Assembly: GCA_002162685.1 (NCBI GenBank) | Contig: MAAQ01000006.1 | Span: 1-61,333, forward strand | Origin: Flavobacteriales bacterium 33_180_T64 | Lineage (GTDB): Bacteria; Bacteroidota; Bacteroidia; Flavobacteriales; Flavobacteriaceae | Reading direction: 5' to 3' | DNA: 61,333 nucleotides | Translations under genes and position numbers: made by a program | Shown: piece by piece, positions 8,901-18,400 of the stretch | Layout of the letters: each line of letters begins with the position of its first letter | How positions within the stretch are numbered: position 1 is the stretch's first letter | The notes under the pieces: generated by a model | The model's database searches: none | What the model saw: the letters and a program-made list of their open reading frames with translations, nothing else | What the model was told of the DNA's origin: nothing

Positions 8901-10400
8901 GGTACAGCAGATGTATATACATATAACTACTGGTCTTCACCTGTAGGTGTAATTAACGCAACAACTAATAACAATTCATTTTCGGTTACTGATATCATGT
9001 ATGATGATGTCAATCCAGTTAACTTTCTTCCCTCTGGATATGACGGATCGGATGGTGCTACAATTAGCATTGCAGATTACTGGATTTGGAAATTTGCAAA
9101 CCAACCAGATGATGACTATTCTGCATGGCAACATGTTAGAAGAAATGGTTCAATATCTGCTGGTGAAGGTTACACAATGAAAGGTCCTGGATCTGGTACA
9201 ATTGTAGATCAACAAAACTATGTTTTCCTTGGAAAGCCTAATAATGGTGATATAAACTTAACGCTTAATGCTGGAAACGATTACTTAGTAGGTAACCCAT
9301 ACCCTTCTGCTATAGATGCTAATCAATTTATAACAGATAACGGCCCAACTATAACTGGAGCAGGTGCTGACCCTTTAATTAGTGGTACACTATATTTCTG
9401 GGAACATTGGGGAGGAGGATCTCATGTCTTATCAGAATACCAAGGTGGTTATGCTACTTATAACTTTTCAGGAGGTGTTGCTGCGCCATCATTAGGAACA
9501 AATGATCCAGATGTAGCTACAGGAGGAACACCTACAAAAATTCCTTCACGTTACATTCCTGTAAGTCAAGGGTTCTTTGTTGTAGGGGAAAGTACTGGTA
9601 ACGTAAACTTTAATAATGGTCAACGTGTGTATCAAAAAGAGAGTGTTGGTAATTCTGTATTTGTAAGGTCTAGTAACCCTAATACTACTGCTAATTACGA
9701 TGCTGAAGAAGTTGATAACCGAATGAAATTTAGAATTGGCTTCAACTCTACAAATACAATTCACAGACAGCTATTATTAACTATTGATGAAACGACTACG
9801 ACTGGTTACGATTGGGCTTTTGATGCAAAAATTTATGATAATCAAATTGATGATATATATTGGACAATAGAGAATGAAAAGTTCACTATTCAAGGAAGTA
9901 ACGAAGCTGAACCTGAAAGTGTATATCCAATTGGTATTAAAACAAGTGATGATGGTTTAAATACAATTACTATTGACTACTTAGAGAATGTACCTGATAG
10001 TATTGAAATTTATATTCATGATATTGAAAATAATACATACCACAACTTAAGAGAAGGCGATTTCGAATTCTTTATTGCTGCTGGTGAATACTTAGATCGA
10101 TTTGAATTAACCTTTAGAGATGCTAGTGAAGATGCTCTTAGTGTAAACGATACTGAATTAAAAACAATAGATGTGTTTTACAATAATGAGACGCAAAGCA
10201 TAGCATTATTTAATCCAAATTTTGTTCAGGTTAAGTCTATAGAATTATATAATATTATTGGTCAAAATATTACAAGAATTGAAAATATTTCAGAACTGGA
10301 CTATTCTGAATATGAAGTTAAGAACCTAAGTACTGGTACTTACATTATTAAGATAGATACTTTAAGCGGTTTACTATCGAAAAAAGTACTAGTGAAATAG
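2994..10400 (+). CDS. Giant secreted multidomain adhesin-like protein (choice-of-anchor D, GEVED, MAM, LamG, T9SS)
   Basis: 2468 residues with a signal peptide ending SLSFAQ. Domains in order: a beta-rich N-terminal part; three choice-of-anchor D/HYDIN-like repeats (about 404-530, 685-805 and 812-935, sharing DDTDFG and ITFNPS); a GEVED-type domain between the first two (about 531-680, ending DGEVEDY); a MAM-like domain (about 942-1115); a jellyroll module starting LWLKGDDG (about 1133-1600); a LamG/concanavalin-A domain (about 1611-1772); long beta modules; and a T9SS type A sorting domain (about 2390-2468). No catalytic residues are evident, so adhesion or glycan binding at the cell surface is the likely role. 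The internal repeats are diverged rather than recently duplicated. Confidence 0.92.
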   Translation: MKTSTLSQRKYALYICVLLITSLSFAQTPDFNVQHLQDDVTNTGGTNISFTAVSSLNNAVALANNNRKSNAGNNGGTGNLEGDDLAGARVLTNTSTLTYYRESGSVATNMRFNTSIWEYVGAPGGNNEMIVRGRYAVTLNGTTNSTTQALSGITNTNDCIPFITGIMNNANTDDADSGTAIAYLENATTLRVQKGSNANNVTVYITLVEFTGSNWTVLHGDSGNASADTGSLTLRDGSDGTGTATDVSSWNDAIIFSHHIGDTGASGTNDAIADNWPVMDPGSNDQTVDWTFDANHDSAGTNRHFVHVLTNTGLNVTRYQNTSSTAGESTIDISSASLSNTSEALIIGSSRSSGTGIAYARGWRNYYLNSATQAAHWSHRSGNTMAHEIQIVDLTGLNTPAVGPEINIQGLATNISDGDTTPSTGDDTDFGDVDITSGTSVHTFTIQNIGTTDLNLTSSSPYVVISGTNAADFSITATPTTPIASSNSTSFDITFNPSALGTRTATLTIASNDSNENPYNFDIEGNGITITYCAAAGDGADGYLDVIRQVDFNTISNATITEDNAYSDFTGISTTVTQSSSYNLDVNVNTGGAYTYHVFAWIDWNIDGDFDDSGETYDLGSVNNVTNSPPSASPMSITIPATSTVGSTRMRIAHKYNADPTSCEVGSDGEVEDYTIIVIAAGPASEIDLVGNATSISDDDTTPSVTDDTDFGDADIAAGTVIHTFTIENTGDATLNLTGSSPYVSISGTHAADFSVTANPASSITASGNTTFDITFNPSDIGIRSATLTIANDDSNEDPYNFDIQGTGTTTLAEINILGNTNTIADGDTTPSVTDDTDFGNVDVTSGADINTFTIENLGSLNNLNLTAGSPYITISGTHAADFSITAIPTTPITAGGNTTFNITFNPSALGLRTATLTIANNDSDEAVYNFDIQGTGTDICGGYVSTFPYSEDFETGFGQWAQDAGDNFDWSRTNTTTPTGSTGPSASHSGSYYIFTEATSNTSSTANLTSPCFDLTGTVNPRFTFFFHMYGNSTDTTPTNYMGDLTVEISTDSGVTYSAVLFSNSGYSHRYTNASWTPISVDLSSYIGQTVKIRLKGDVLTDDRSDMSIDLITVTDRTDPTVAPGGVTSDLALWLKGDDGLSYTDGQSVSTWVDQGRGSDARIQATGQEPTYRDNVTKNVNFNPVVEFDNTFSSFSLDGDFSHDDTSSEFLSGDYGYFTEDVFIVLIPDDTPITNSFGFMDVFCSDAHLETGAADATGIGFGDYTGRVSDEIICYAHDSYTTGETPSDGYAVAEIGTGSSYDNVGIINTRNNSANTQQELYYNANDIETTQNDTAEYMNTDDSRWWIGRSEGWEATLNARVAEVITYKSRQADTDLTQARNRIQSYLAIKYGITLGVQGTSQDYVDTDGSVIWDQSANAGFNYDISGIGRDDASELNQKQSRSVNNDADGSGRTEGILTMGLSDIYDTNNINQASNPTALDNKEYLVWGNNGADLDLAASTITVNMSAGISPALTTDVTFTGMQRIWKVVENGGDIPSMRVRIPQDAIRNITPPGSYYMFISNTNVFDPTADYRVMTPDGSGNLETDYDFDGTKFITFGYAPQVIVERSVYFDGAVDYIDVEDALNLNSTEFTISVWIKRDEADTGTKSILSKRDVAFTQGYDLRILNNNRIQMWWRNGLNQITLAPTAIPNDEWHHIGVIYDGSEVSIYIDGVLSISESKTAPVDTNESFYIAAAGKNAPIQHFRGNIDEVRVWNVELSLDQLRFIMNQEIEDNAAFVSGKELPTTITKNDVDTIPWSDLAGYYPMSTYTYTNTEDASGNGNQGALRNLDTVDRQTAPLPYESQANGDWTTDATWLNNTVQTLPNALSIVNNTTPIDWNIVRTAHNITIDTETVLGRERNVLGLYVDAGELTVDGDNADSTAGNGLTVSHYLKLDGKIDLEGQSQLIQGTDSDLDPTSSGSLEKDQQGTADVYTYNYWSSPVGVINATTNNNSFSVTDIMYDDVNPVNFLPSGYDGSDGATISIADYWIWKFANQPDDDYSAWQHVRRNGSISAGEGYTMKGPGSGTIVDQQNYVFLGKPNNGDINLTLNAGNDYLVGNPYPSAIDANQFITDNGPTITGAGADPLISGTLYFWEHWGGGSHVLSEYQGGYATYNFSGGVAAPSLGTNDPDVATGGTPTKIPSRYIPVSQGFFVVGESTGNVNFNNGQRVYQKESVGNSVFVRSSNPNTTANYDAEEVDNRMKFRIGFNSTNTIHRQLLLTIDETTTTGYDWAFDAKIYDNQIDDIYWTIENEKFTIQGSNEAEPESVYPIGIKTSDDGLNTITIDYLENVPDSIEIYIHDIENNTYHNLREGDFEFFIAAGEYLDRFELTFRDASEDALSVNDTELKTIDVFYNNETQSIALFNPNFVQVKSIELYNIIGQNITRIENISELDYSEYEVKNLSTGTYIIKIDTLSGLLSKKVLVK

Positions 10401-10431
10401 ACCCAAATCTACTATGATCTTAACTTAAAAT

Positions 10432-10464
10432 AGCCTCTCTCCTTTTGGATTGAGGCTTTTTTTA
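10432..10464 (+). terminator. Terminator between giant surface gene and hisS
   Basis: AGCCTC (10432-10437) pairs with GAGGCT (10452-10457). A short inner TCC/GGA helix surrounds a TTTT loop, and a run of T follows to 10464. It serves the plus-strand gene and overlaps the last codons of convergent hisS. Confidence 0.7.
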
Positions 10465-11832
10465 TTGTAAGGTTGAAATCAAATCCTCTAAAGTCAACTG
10501 CTGTTGCTCTCCAGAATTCATGTTTTTAAGGGTATAGGTCTTTGAAGCTATTTCAGATTCTCCCAACAAAACAACAAAAGGGATACAGCGTTTATTCGCA
10601 TAATTAAATTGCTTGATTGTTTTCTTTTTATCTGGAAATAACTCTGCACTCACACCATTCTCACGAAGTTCTTTTATGGCTTTCATACTTGCCATAGATT
10701 CGGATTCTCCAAAATTAATAAACAATACTTTTACAGTGTTCGTAATTGTTTCTGGAAATAAATTTAAATCTTCAAGCACCAAAGCAATTCGGTCAAGACC
10801 AAAGCTAATTCCTACACCACTTACATCTTTAAGTCCAAAAATTCCCGTAAGATCATCATAGCGACCTCCACCACCAATCGATCCCATTTTCACTCCTTCT
10901 GGTGCAGCGACTTCAAAAATGGCTCCTGTATAATAATTCAGACCACGAGCTAAAGTAACATCCAATTGAAGTATTGCTGTCTTTAATCCTAAAGTCTCAA
11001 TGCCTTTAGTTATAAACTCTAGTTCTTCAATACCTTTTGTTCCTTCTTCGGAAGTATTTAAAATTGATTTCAATTCGTCTACTTGTGACGCAAAATTTCC
11101 TGTTAAGTTAAAAAGTGGTTGTAATTTATCTATTCCAGATTGTGGAATCCCTTTGTTTAACATTTCTTCTTTAACCTTCTCCTCGCCTATTTTATCAAGC
11201 TTATCTAAAGCAACTGTAAAATCGATGAGTTTATCTTGTGCTCCTATAACTTCGGCTATTCCTGAAAGAATTTTACGATTATTAATTTTAATGGTCGTTC
11301 CTTTTAAACCTAAAGCTGTAAATACAGCATCATATAATTGTATAAACTCTACCTCTTGCCAAAGCGACTTACTTCCAACAACATCAGCATCACACTGATA
11401 AAACTCTCTAAAACGACCTTTTTGAGGGCGATCGGCTCTCCAAACGGGTTGAATTTGATACCGTTTAAATGGAAAATCTATCTCATTTTGGTGTTGTACC
11501 ACGTATCTTGCAAATGGAACAGTTAAGTCATAACGTAAGGCTTTTTCAGAAATGCGTGACGTCATTCTATTTGAATCTTTTGCTTGATATAAATCATCAT
11601 CAACTTTACTCAAATAATCACCACTATTCAATATTTTAAAAATCAAGCGATCTCCTTCTTCTCCATATTTCCCCATTAATGTGCTTGAGTTTTCAAAACT
11701 AGGTGTTTCAATAGGTTGAAACCCGAAAACTTCAAACTGAGATCGTATGGTATTAAAAATATAATTTCGTTTTGAAACCTCTTCAGGATTAAAATCTCTC
11801 GTGCCTTTTGGTATGCTTGGTTTTTGTGCCAT
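10462..11832 (-). CDS. hisS: Histidyl-tRNA synthetase
   Basis: 456 residues, the usual length for bacterial HisRS. It is a class II synthetase that charges tRNA-His in the cytoplasm. Visible are the N-terminal PKGTRDF segment, motif 2 ([12 protein letters not shown]), the HisRS-specific ARGLNYYTG and GGGGRYDDL segments, motif 3 (GISFGLDR) and a C-terminal anticodon-binding domain. It is transcribed alone, convergent with the giant surface gene, with a structured 5' leader at 11839-11870. Confidence 0.97.
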   Translation of the reverse strand: MAQKPSIPKGTRDFNPEEVSKRNYIFNTIRSQFEVFGFQPIETPSFENSSTLMGKYGEEGDRLIFKILNSGDYLSKVDDDLYQAKDSNRMTSRISEKALRYDLTVPFARYVVQHQNEIDFPFKRYQIQPVWRADRPQKGRFREFYQCDADVVGSKSLWQEVEFIQLYDAVFTALGLKGTTIKINNRKILSGIAEVIGAQDKLIDFTVALDKLDKIGEEKVKEEMLNKGIPQSGIDKLQPLFNLTGNFASQVDELKSILNTSEEGTKGIEELEFITKGIETLGLKTAILQLDVTLARGLNYYTGAIFEVAAPEGVKMGSIGGGGRYDDLTGIFGLKDVSGVGISFGLDRIALVLEDLNLFPETITNTVKVLFINFGESESMASMKAIKELRENGVSAELFPDKKKTIKQFNYANKRCIPFVVLLGESEIASKTYTLKNMNSGEQQQLTLEDLISTLQ

Positions 11833-11838
11833 ATTCTT

Positions 11839-11870
11839 TTTCCGTAGAAACGGAAATCGTTTTTATCCGT
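11839..11870 (-). promoter_or_regulatory. hisS 5' leader with mutually exclusive hairpins
   Basis: Read on the minus strand, segment A ACGGA (11870-11866), segment B TTTCCGT (11856-11850) and segment C ACGGAAA (11845-11839) are such that B can pair with A (5 bp) or with C (7 bp, TTCT loop). C lies six bases before the hisS ATG, so B-C pairing would occlude the ribosome landing site. A regulatory switch is inference. Confidence 0.4.
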
Positions 11871-11883
11871 TCTTAATTATTCA

Positions 11884-11891
11884 CAAAAATA
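11884..11891 (-). promoter_or_regulatory. hisS -7 promoter element
   Basis: On the minus strand this reads TATTTTTG, matching TAnnTTTG. It would start transcription near 11877, about 45 nt before the ATG. I could not place a convincing -33 TTG at normal spacing. Confidence 0.45.
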
Positions 11892-11991
11892 TTATAATTT
11901 TTATAGGCATTCGAAAGTTATTTCAATTTTATAGTAACTTTATAGCTGTTTTATAGTCTTATTGTAAAACGCAACCAATATTAAAGTCACT

Positions 11992-13230
11992 ATGTTTTCA
12001 TTAATTAGAGAAAATATCTACATTGCTTTTGATTCTATTAAAAGTCAATTGCTTCGCACTATCCTTACCGTTTTAATTATAGCTATTGGTATTACTGCCT
12101 TGGTAGGAATCTTAAGTGCTGTATCTGCTCTTGAAAACACTATTTCTAGTGATTTTTCATCTATGGGATCAAACACCTTTAATATACAGCGCTACGAATT
12201 TAATACCCAACGTCGTGGTGATGATGCTCGAAAAATAAACCCTGTAATTAACTATAGAGAAGTCAAAACATTTAAAGAAGACTATAATTTTCCTTCTACA
12301 AAAACATCTATTGCCTTTTTAGGAACTAGATCTGCTGAGATAAAGTATGACAATAAAAAAACAGACCCTGAGGTTCAGGTCTTTGGTGTAAATGAACATT
12401 TTATTCAAAACTCAGGATTAGAAGTCGAGCTTGGTAGAGCACTTAATTACTTTGATGTTGAAAACAGTAATAGTGTTTGTGTAATTGGTAGTGACCTTAA
12501 AAAGGCGCTACTAGATGATGTAAATCCTATCAATAAAACCATTAGTGTTAGAGGTGCAAAATTTAAGATTATTGGCGTTTTAAAAGAAAAAGGCGCAACA
12601 TTTGGTAACAATCAAGATTTACGTGTTTTAATGCCACTTCAAAAAGCGCGTACCATTTTTACAAATCCAAATATTAATTATAGCTTAAGCATAAAGACTG
12701 ATAAAAAAGACATGCTTGAAGGTGCTCAAGACGAAGCGATTGTTTTATTTAGAAACATTAGAGGTTTAAATCCTGTTGAAGAGAATAATTTTGGTTTAGA
12801 AAAAAGCGATGATTTAATTAATCGTATTGGCTCTATCACTGGTGTTTTGGAAACAGCGGCCTGGATTATTAGTATTATTACTATTTTTGGTTCGACCATT
12901 GCCTTGCTTAATATGATGCTGGTTTCGGTTACAGAGCGTACGCGTGAAATAGGCGTACGAAAAGCATTAGGAGCAAAACGTAGCACTATTGCATTTCAGT
13001 TTTTTATTGAAACGATTATTATTGGACAATTAGGCGGACTTTTAGGAATTATCTTAGGGATTTCATTAGGCTATATTTTTGCTGCTGCTGTTGATTTTAA
13101 ATTTGTTATTCCATGGACAGCAATGATTGCAGCTAGTATTATTACATTTATTGTTGCTGTCATTTCGGGTTCTTATCCTGCAAATAAAGCAGCTAAACTT
13201 GATCCTGTAGAGTCCTTACGTTACGAATAA
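11992..13230 (+). CDS. ABC transporter permease, MacB/FtsX family
   Basis: 412 residues. An N-terminal membrane helix (about 20-45, after KSQLLRTILT) is followed by a MacB-type periplasmic core domain (about 46-260) and three C-terminal helices with the FtsX signature around RTREIGVRKALGAK. The family exports lipoproteins, peptides or drugs, or signals mechanically, together with an ATPase. No partner ATPase or periplasmic adaptor gene is adjacent, so the ATPase must be encoded elsewhere. The substrate cannot be told from sequence. Confidence 0.9.
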   Translation: MFSLIRENIYIAFDSIKSQLLRTILTVLIIAIGITALVGILSAVSALENTISSDFSSMGSNTFNIQRYEFNTQRRGDDARKINPVINYREVKTFKEDYNFPSTKTSIAFLGTRSAEIKYDNKKTDPEVQVFGVNEHFIQNSGLEVELGRALNYFDVENSNSVCVIGSDLKKALLDDVNPINKTISVRGAKFKIIGVLKEKGATFGNNQDLRVLMPLQKARTIFTNPNINYSLSIKTDKKDMLEGAQDEAIVLFRNIRGLNPVEENNFGLEKSDDLINRIGSITGVLETAAWIISIITIFGSTIALLNMMLVSVTERTREIGVRKALGAKRSTIAFQFFIETIIIGQLGGLLGIILGISLGYIFAAAVDFKFVIPWTAMIAASIITFIVAVISGSYPANKAAKLDPVESLRYE

Positions 13231-13240
13231 ACCACCTAAA

Positions 13241-14146
13241 TTGACACTCACTGAAGATCATATCAAAAGCATCAATAAAGCTTTACATTATATAGAAAAG
13301 CATCTTGAGCAAAATTTATCATTAGAGCAAATTTCAAAAGAAGCCCACTATTCGCCTTATCATTTTCATAGAATTTTTAAGACATTCACTAATGAAACGC
13401 TCAATAATTATATTGCAAGAAAACGTGTAGAAAAAGCGTCTGCCGCCTTACTTCATAATAGAGCAATTAGCATTTCTGAATTATCAGTGCAATATGGTTT
13501 TACGAGTAACTCATCATTTACAAGAGCTTTTAAAAAATTCTATGGGATGAACCCATCCGTTTTCCGAAGTACTAGTAAAGGAAAATATAGCAAGATACGA
13601 CAAGTGAAAAGCAAGAACGGACAACCGTTTACCACGTTTGAAGATTATGTTTGTCATCTAAATCAAAAACACGATATGGTTATGACATCAAACATCAAAG
13701 TAGAAACAATACAAACCATGCATACAGTAGGCATAACATGCATTGGTAAAAATCAACTGGCTCCTACGATACATCGTTTACTAGAATGGGCAGGATTTAA
13801 AGGTTTATTAAGAACTCCTAATTTTAAATTAGCAACCATTTTTTATGATAGCTTTAAAATTACTGCTCCCGAAAAAGTACGAATGAGCGCATGTCTATTA
13901 GTAAATGAACCTATAAAAACTGATGGAGAAGTATCTGCGCTTACTATAAATCCAGGGCAATATATCATTGGTCATTACGAAATAGGCCTGGATGAATTTC
14001 CAATCACTTGGATGAATCTTTTTAAATGGATGAATGATAATGGCTATAAAAAACGTGATGAATTCCCTTTTGAAATCTACCATAATGATTTTAATCTACA
14101 TCCAGAAAAGAAATGTATTGTAGATTTATATATTCCAGTGAAGTAA
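13241..14146 (+). CDS. AraC-family regulator with GyrI-like effector-binding domain
   Basis: 301 residues. The N-terminal part carries two helix-turn-helix motifs of the AraC family (about 8-105; LSLEQISKEAHYS and ISELSVQYGF with SFTRAFKKFYG). The C-terminal part (about 150-300) resembles the GyrI/BacTransducer effector-binding domain, as in Rob-type regulators that sense small hydrophobic molecules. The start is taken as TTG at 13241: it lies 10 bp after the permease stop, and no ATG occurs before the HTH. The closeness suggests co-transcription with the permease gene, possibly a stress or drug-response pair (inference). Confidence 0.88.
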   Translation: MTLTEDHIKSINKALHYIEKHLEQNLSLEQISKEAHYSPYHFHRIFKTFTNETLNNYIARKRVEKASAALLHNRAISISELSVQYGFTSNSSFTRAFKKFYGMNPSVFRSTSKGKYSKIRQVKSKNGQPFTTFEDYVCHLNQKHDMVMTSNIKVETIQTMHTVGITCIGKNQLAPTIHRLLEWAGFKGLLRTPNFKLATIFYDSFKITAPEKVRMSACLLVNEPIKTDGEVSALTINPGQYIIGHYEIGLDEFPITWMNLFKWMNDNGYKKRDEFPFEIYHNDFNLHPEKKCIVDLYIPVK

Positions 14147-14237
14147 GCATTTTAAAAAACTAACATTTCAGAAATTTAAACTAGAACAAACAAAATCGTA
14201 TTCCTAAATTGAAATCGCTAACTTGAAATCATCATAA

Positions 14238-14873
14238 ATGGAAAGTACGATCACAATTTTAATTTATATTCATGTCTGTTTTGGTGGTCTTGGATTAATC
14301 ACAGGAGTCGGTAGTATTATTGTTAAAAAAGGAAGCGCTTTACACAAAAAAATGGGAAAGTTATTTTCTATTGGAATGTTAACGAGTTCTCTAATTTCGT
14401 TACCCATTTCCTGGATGCCTAATCACAAAAATTTATTTTTATTTTTAATTGGCATATTTACTATATATCTAGTTTTAGCAGGATATAGAGCATTACTATT
14501 TAAGACAAAAGTAAAAGCAAACTTGAAAGATCAATTCATCTCAGGCAGTATGCTTTTAGCCTCTTTAATTATGATTGCACTCGGACTATATGGTGCTTTT
14601 AATGGTCTATGGTCTTCCAGTATATTATATTTAGTTTGTGGAAGTTTTGGTTTGTTATTAACTATTCAAGATTTTAAATTTTATAACACGCCTAAACCTT
14701 CTAAAAATGCTTGGCTAATAATACACTTAGGAAAAATGAATGGTGCATTAATTGCATCTATTACAGCTTTTCTAGTTGCAGGATTAGGATTAGTACATAT
14801 CATTACATGGATTCTCCCATCTGTACTTGGAACATTTTACATTATATATTGGAAAATAAAAATAAGCCATTAA
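14238..14873 (+). CDS. Multi-pass membrane protein, DUF2306-like
   Basis: 211 residues with about six or seven hydrophobic segments and short loops. The N-terminal IYIHVCFGGLGLITG and the GSALHKKMGKLFSIGML loop resemble DUF2306-type membrane proteins, where conserved histidines in a four-helix core hint at redox or heme binding. It lies 91 bp after the AraC-type gene on the same strand and is convergent with the next gene. Family assignment is from recall; function is unknown. Confidence 0.65.
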   Translation: MESTITILIYIHVCFGGLGLITGVGSIIVKKGSALHKKMGKLFSIGMLTSSLISLPISWMPNHKNLFLFLIGIFTIYLVLAGYRALLFKTKVKANLKDQFISGSMLLASLIMIALGLYGAFNGLWSSSILYLVCGSFGLLLTIQDFKFYNTPKPSKNAWLIIHLGKMNGALIASITAFLVAGLGLVHIITWILPSVLGTFYIIYWKIKISH

Positions 14874-14892
14874 AACAGAAAAACGTTCATTT

Positions 14893-15366
14893 TTACTTAC
14901 TCACCAAGTTCTCAAAATATTGGTATAACTGTCCTTTTGTAATTGTCGCTCCTTCTTGAATGAGCTTAAATTTATCTACACCTTTATCTTCCGAATACTC
15001 TTTTTTAGCCGTATAAAACTCAACATTATCAGACATAAGATTATCTTTAAACCAAGCATACCCTTCATTGGTAGTGATATCAATTTCTGGATCTTTTATT
15101 TTAAGAGCTATTAAACGCATATGAGTTGCTGTACAATGAAATAAATGCATTTGCTGTGGCGAAATATGCTCTAAGTATACTACTTTTGAGAGTACTCCTT
15201 CCCAAATTAAATCACTAAAAACGTCTAATTCTTGTTCTGCAACTTCGGGTGTATTTGTTTTAATCCCTACCCATTCGTCAGCAGTAATTGATTGCGTAGC
15301 TAAAAAATTGATGAATTCCTGATGAAGCTCTTCAAATTGTTCTTTTGTAAGTCTAGAATATTTCAT
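14893..15366 (-). CDS. DUF6495-like conserved protein
   Basis: 157 residues, soluble, no signal peptide or membrane segment, acidic. The N-terminus MKYSRLTKEQFEELHQEFI matches what I recall of the Bacteroidota-restricted DUF6495 family. No catalytic motif is evident. It sits directly downstream of the TonB-receptor terminator and is convergent with the DUF2306-like gene. Function is unknown. Confidence 0.7.
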   Translation of the reverse strand: MKYSRLTKEQFEELHQEFINFLATQSITADEWVGIKTNTPEVAEQELDVFSDLIWEGVLSKVVYLEHISPQQMHLFHCTATHMRLIALKIKDPEIDITTNEGYAWFKDNLMSDNVEFYTAKKEYSEDKGVDKFKLIQEGATITKGQLYQYFENLVSK

Positions 15367-15374
15367 ATAATATT

Positions 15375-15407
15375 AAAAAAAAATGCGCTCTTAAAATTAA
15401 GAGCGCA
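15375..15407 (-). terminator. Terminator of the TonB-dependent receptor gene
   Basis: TGCGCTCTTAA and TTAAGAGCGCA (15384-15394 and 15397-15407) form a near-perfect stem. On the minus strand a run of nine T (complement of 15375-15383) follows. It lies 24 bp after the receptor stop codon. Confidence 0.8.
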
Positions 15408-15430
15408 AATTTAATAAATTTATCTTTTAT

Positions 15431-18400
15431 TTAGAAGATATAACGCACTCCAAATTGAGCTTGCCATCTCGACAATAAACTCGTGTTATAAACGAATGTT
15501 TCGTTTAAATTTTCATTAAACGTATATGTTGGTGTGCTTGTAATAGCATCAACACTTACGCCTATTGGCTGTACATTAGAAGGTTGTTGTGTTAAGCCCC
15601 AATCACTATTAAGTAAATTACCAACATTTAAAACATCTAAACTTAGCTGAATGGTATTGGTTTTATCTCCTGAAACTTTAAAATTAAAATCTTGAAGTAT
15701 TTTTAAATCCCATTTTCCTTTCCAAGGCGCTAATGCACCATAACGTTCTGCATATTGACCTCTTCGATCACTTAAGTAATCATCTTGCTGAATATATCTT
15801 TCAAAAGCCTCGGCTTGACCTGCACCAGAAAACTGCATTTGACTAATCTCTGAAGCTGTAGGCACATATAATAAATCATTAATACTAGACCCATCATTAT
15901 TTATATCGCCACCATAGGTATAGTTAAAACGTCCTCCTTGAGCATATTCAAAAAATGTTGTAATTGTTGTTGACCATTTATCTTTTCCATAAGTCCATTT
16001 CTTACTCGCAACACCAATAATTCTATGTGTGTTTCCGTATTTAGAAAATGCCAATTCATCATTGTTTACATTTCCTACAGCTGGATTTCCTGCAAATGCA
16101 TCACCAGTAATTTCTGCTTCAATAGAGTTAACATCTTTAGCATTTAAATAATTATATGCTAAACTTGTATACAATCCTTCTCCAAACGTTTTTTGTGCTT
16201 TAGCAGTAAAATTCCAAATACGTCCTTTATCAGAATTGGTAAACACATAAGCATTATTAGCCAACTTATCATCATCTGTATAAATTATTCTATTATCTAC
16301 ACCTTGTAATTCTCCAGTAGGATCTAATAATCCCCAGTTTTGAACATGAGCTCCATTAATATCTTTGGTATAAGACACATCTCCTGTTAAGGTTAATCCA
16401 TTTTCAAATCTATAATCGGTTCCTAAATTAGTTCGCCATACTTGTGGGAACTGAAAATCTGGATCTACTAACTGAAAAAAGCCATCATCAGCACCACTCA
16501 CTTGGTTTCCTAACCAAACAAAAGGTAAACGTCCTGTAAATAATCCTGTTCCTCCTCGTAATTTGAAGGTGTTATCATCTTTTACGTCATAGTTAAATCC
16601 AATTCTTGGTGAAATTAACCAATCACTACTTGGCATTACTGTAGAGTCTAGATTTACAATTTCATTAGTATTAGGATTAAAATACTCAATAGTGTTATCT
16701 CTAACAGCTCCATTATCGGTATCAATAAACTTTTGAACTAACGCTGACGTATTAAAATATAATGGTTTATCAAAACGAATTCCGTAAGTAAATTTCAATT
16801 TATCATTTGCATGCCATTCATCTTGTAGATAAAATGCTAATTGTCCAACGTTTAATTCCGAAAGCTTCCAACCACCATCATTACCTGCTCCATTTGCATT
16901 AGAAGTATTAAAAGCATCTTGAGTAGCAGTTAAGTATTGATCTACGACACCACCTGGCTGAGCATTATCAAGAAATGTTTGAACATCTGGATATGGATTA
17001 AACAATCCATAATAAGGAAATATACCAAAGTTAAAAGACTCATAATTAACTAAATTAAATGAGTTTTTAAATCTAAATTTCTCAAAAGAGAATCCAATTG
17101 TATACGTATGATCACCATTAAAATAATTCATGTTATTTGAAAACTGTAACACTTTTTGGTCTAACTTATTATTGATTGAAAAAGGCTCATGTCCTGCTAT
17201 AATATAGTTTGATCCAGCCCCATCTTGAATAGTAATTATTGGCGCTGGTCCAGATAACGGATTTCTAAAATCATCAAAATGTGTGTAACCAATTTGGAAC
17301 TTATTAGATACTTTATCAGATAGTGTCGAATTTAATTCTAATTGAACAGACTGTAATTTATTATTAATTTGATAGCCTGAGTTTTCAAATTGTAAGGTAG
17401 ATGTACTTGGCCCTCTAAACCCTATTGCTGTTGGATGCGCAGGTTTTTCTTTAGAAGCATTTAAAAAATTATAAATAACTGCAAGTCTATTATTATCATT
17501 AATATTCCAATCTAATTTAAAGATTCCTTTTGTAGACTCAGAATTATAAGTAAAGCCTTCATATCGACCTGGATCATAGCCTAAATTTAAAAGTGCATTT
17601 TGAACAGCTATTAAATCGTTAACATCTACTACAGATTCATTTACTGCTCCACTACCCGTAAATGGCACAAAACCATTAGAACCTAAATCTGTACGTTCAT
17701 CTTTTTCAAAATTAGCAAAAAAGAATAATTTATTTTTTACAATCGGTCCACCAATACTTACACCATATTGCTTTTGCTCTAAATCGGCTTTAAAAACATC
17801 GTCTCCTTTTATTTTTCCACCTGTAAAATCTTCATTTCTTGAAAAAGCATAAACTGTTCCATGAAACTCATTCGTTCCACTTTTAGTAACTGCATTAACA
17901 GCTGCACCAGTAAACCCAGATTGAGTCACATCATAAGGCGCTAAAGATACTTGTATTTGATCAATAGCATCTAGTGATATTGGTTGTGAATCTGTTTGTC
18001 CTCCTGGAGTTGCTGCATCTAATCCAAACGGATTATTAAAGATTGCGCCATCTAATGAAAAATTATTAAACTGGTCGTTTCTACCTCCAAAAGAGTTTCC
18101 ACTAGCAGAAGGTTCTAATCTCGTAAAGTCTGCAGCAGAACGAGAAATAGTAGGCAATGTTGTTAATTGTCGTCTACCAATTGATGTTTCTGCTCCGGTT
18201 CTATCTGAACTAAACGTACCTGAAGTAGAGCCTGTAATTACAACAGCATCTAATTGCTCACTATCTGGTATCATTTGAAAATCAATATTTTCAGTATTAC
18301 CAAGTAGTAAGAATACATCGTTAAAAATTTGTTCCTTATAACCTACATAAGATATTGTTATGGTATAAGGACCACCAACTCTCATGTTAATTATATTATA

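Noticed and set aside
11000-11526. Plus-strand frames inside hisS
   Set aside because: They are antisense to highly conserved HisRS motifs and lack any domain.
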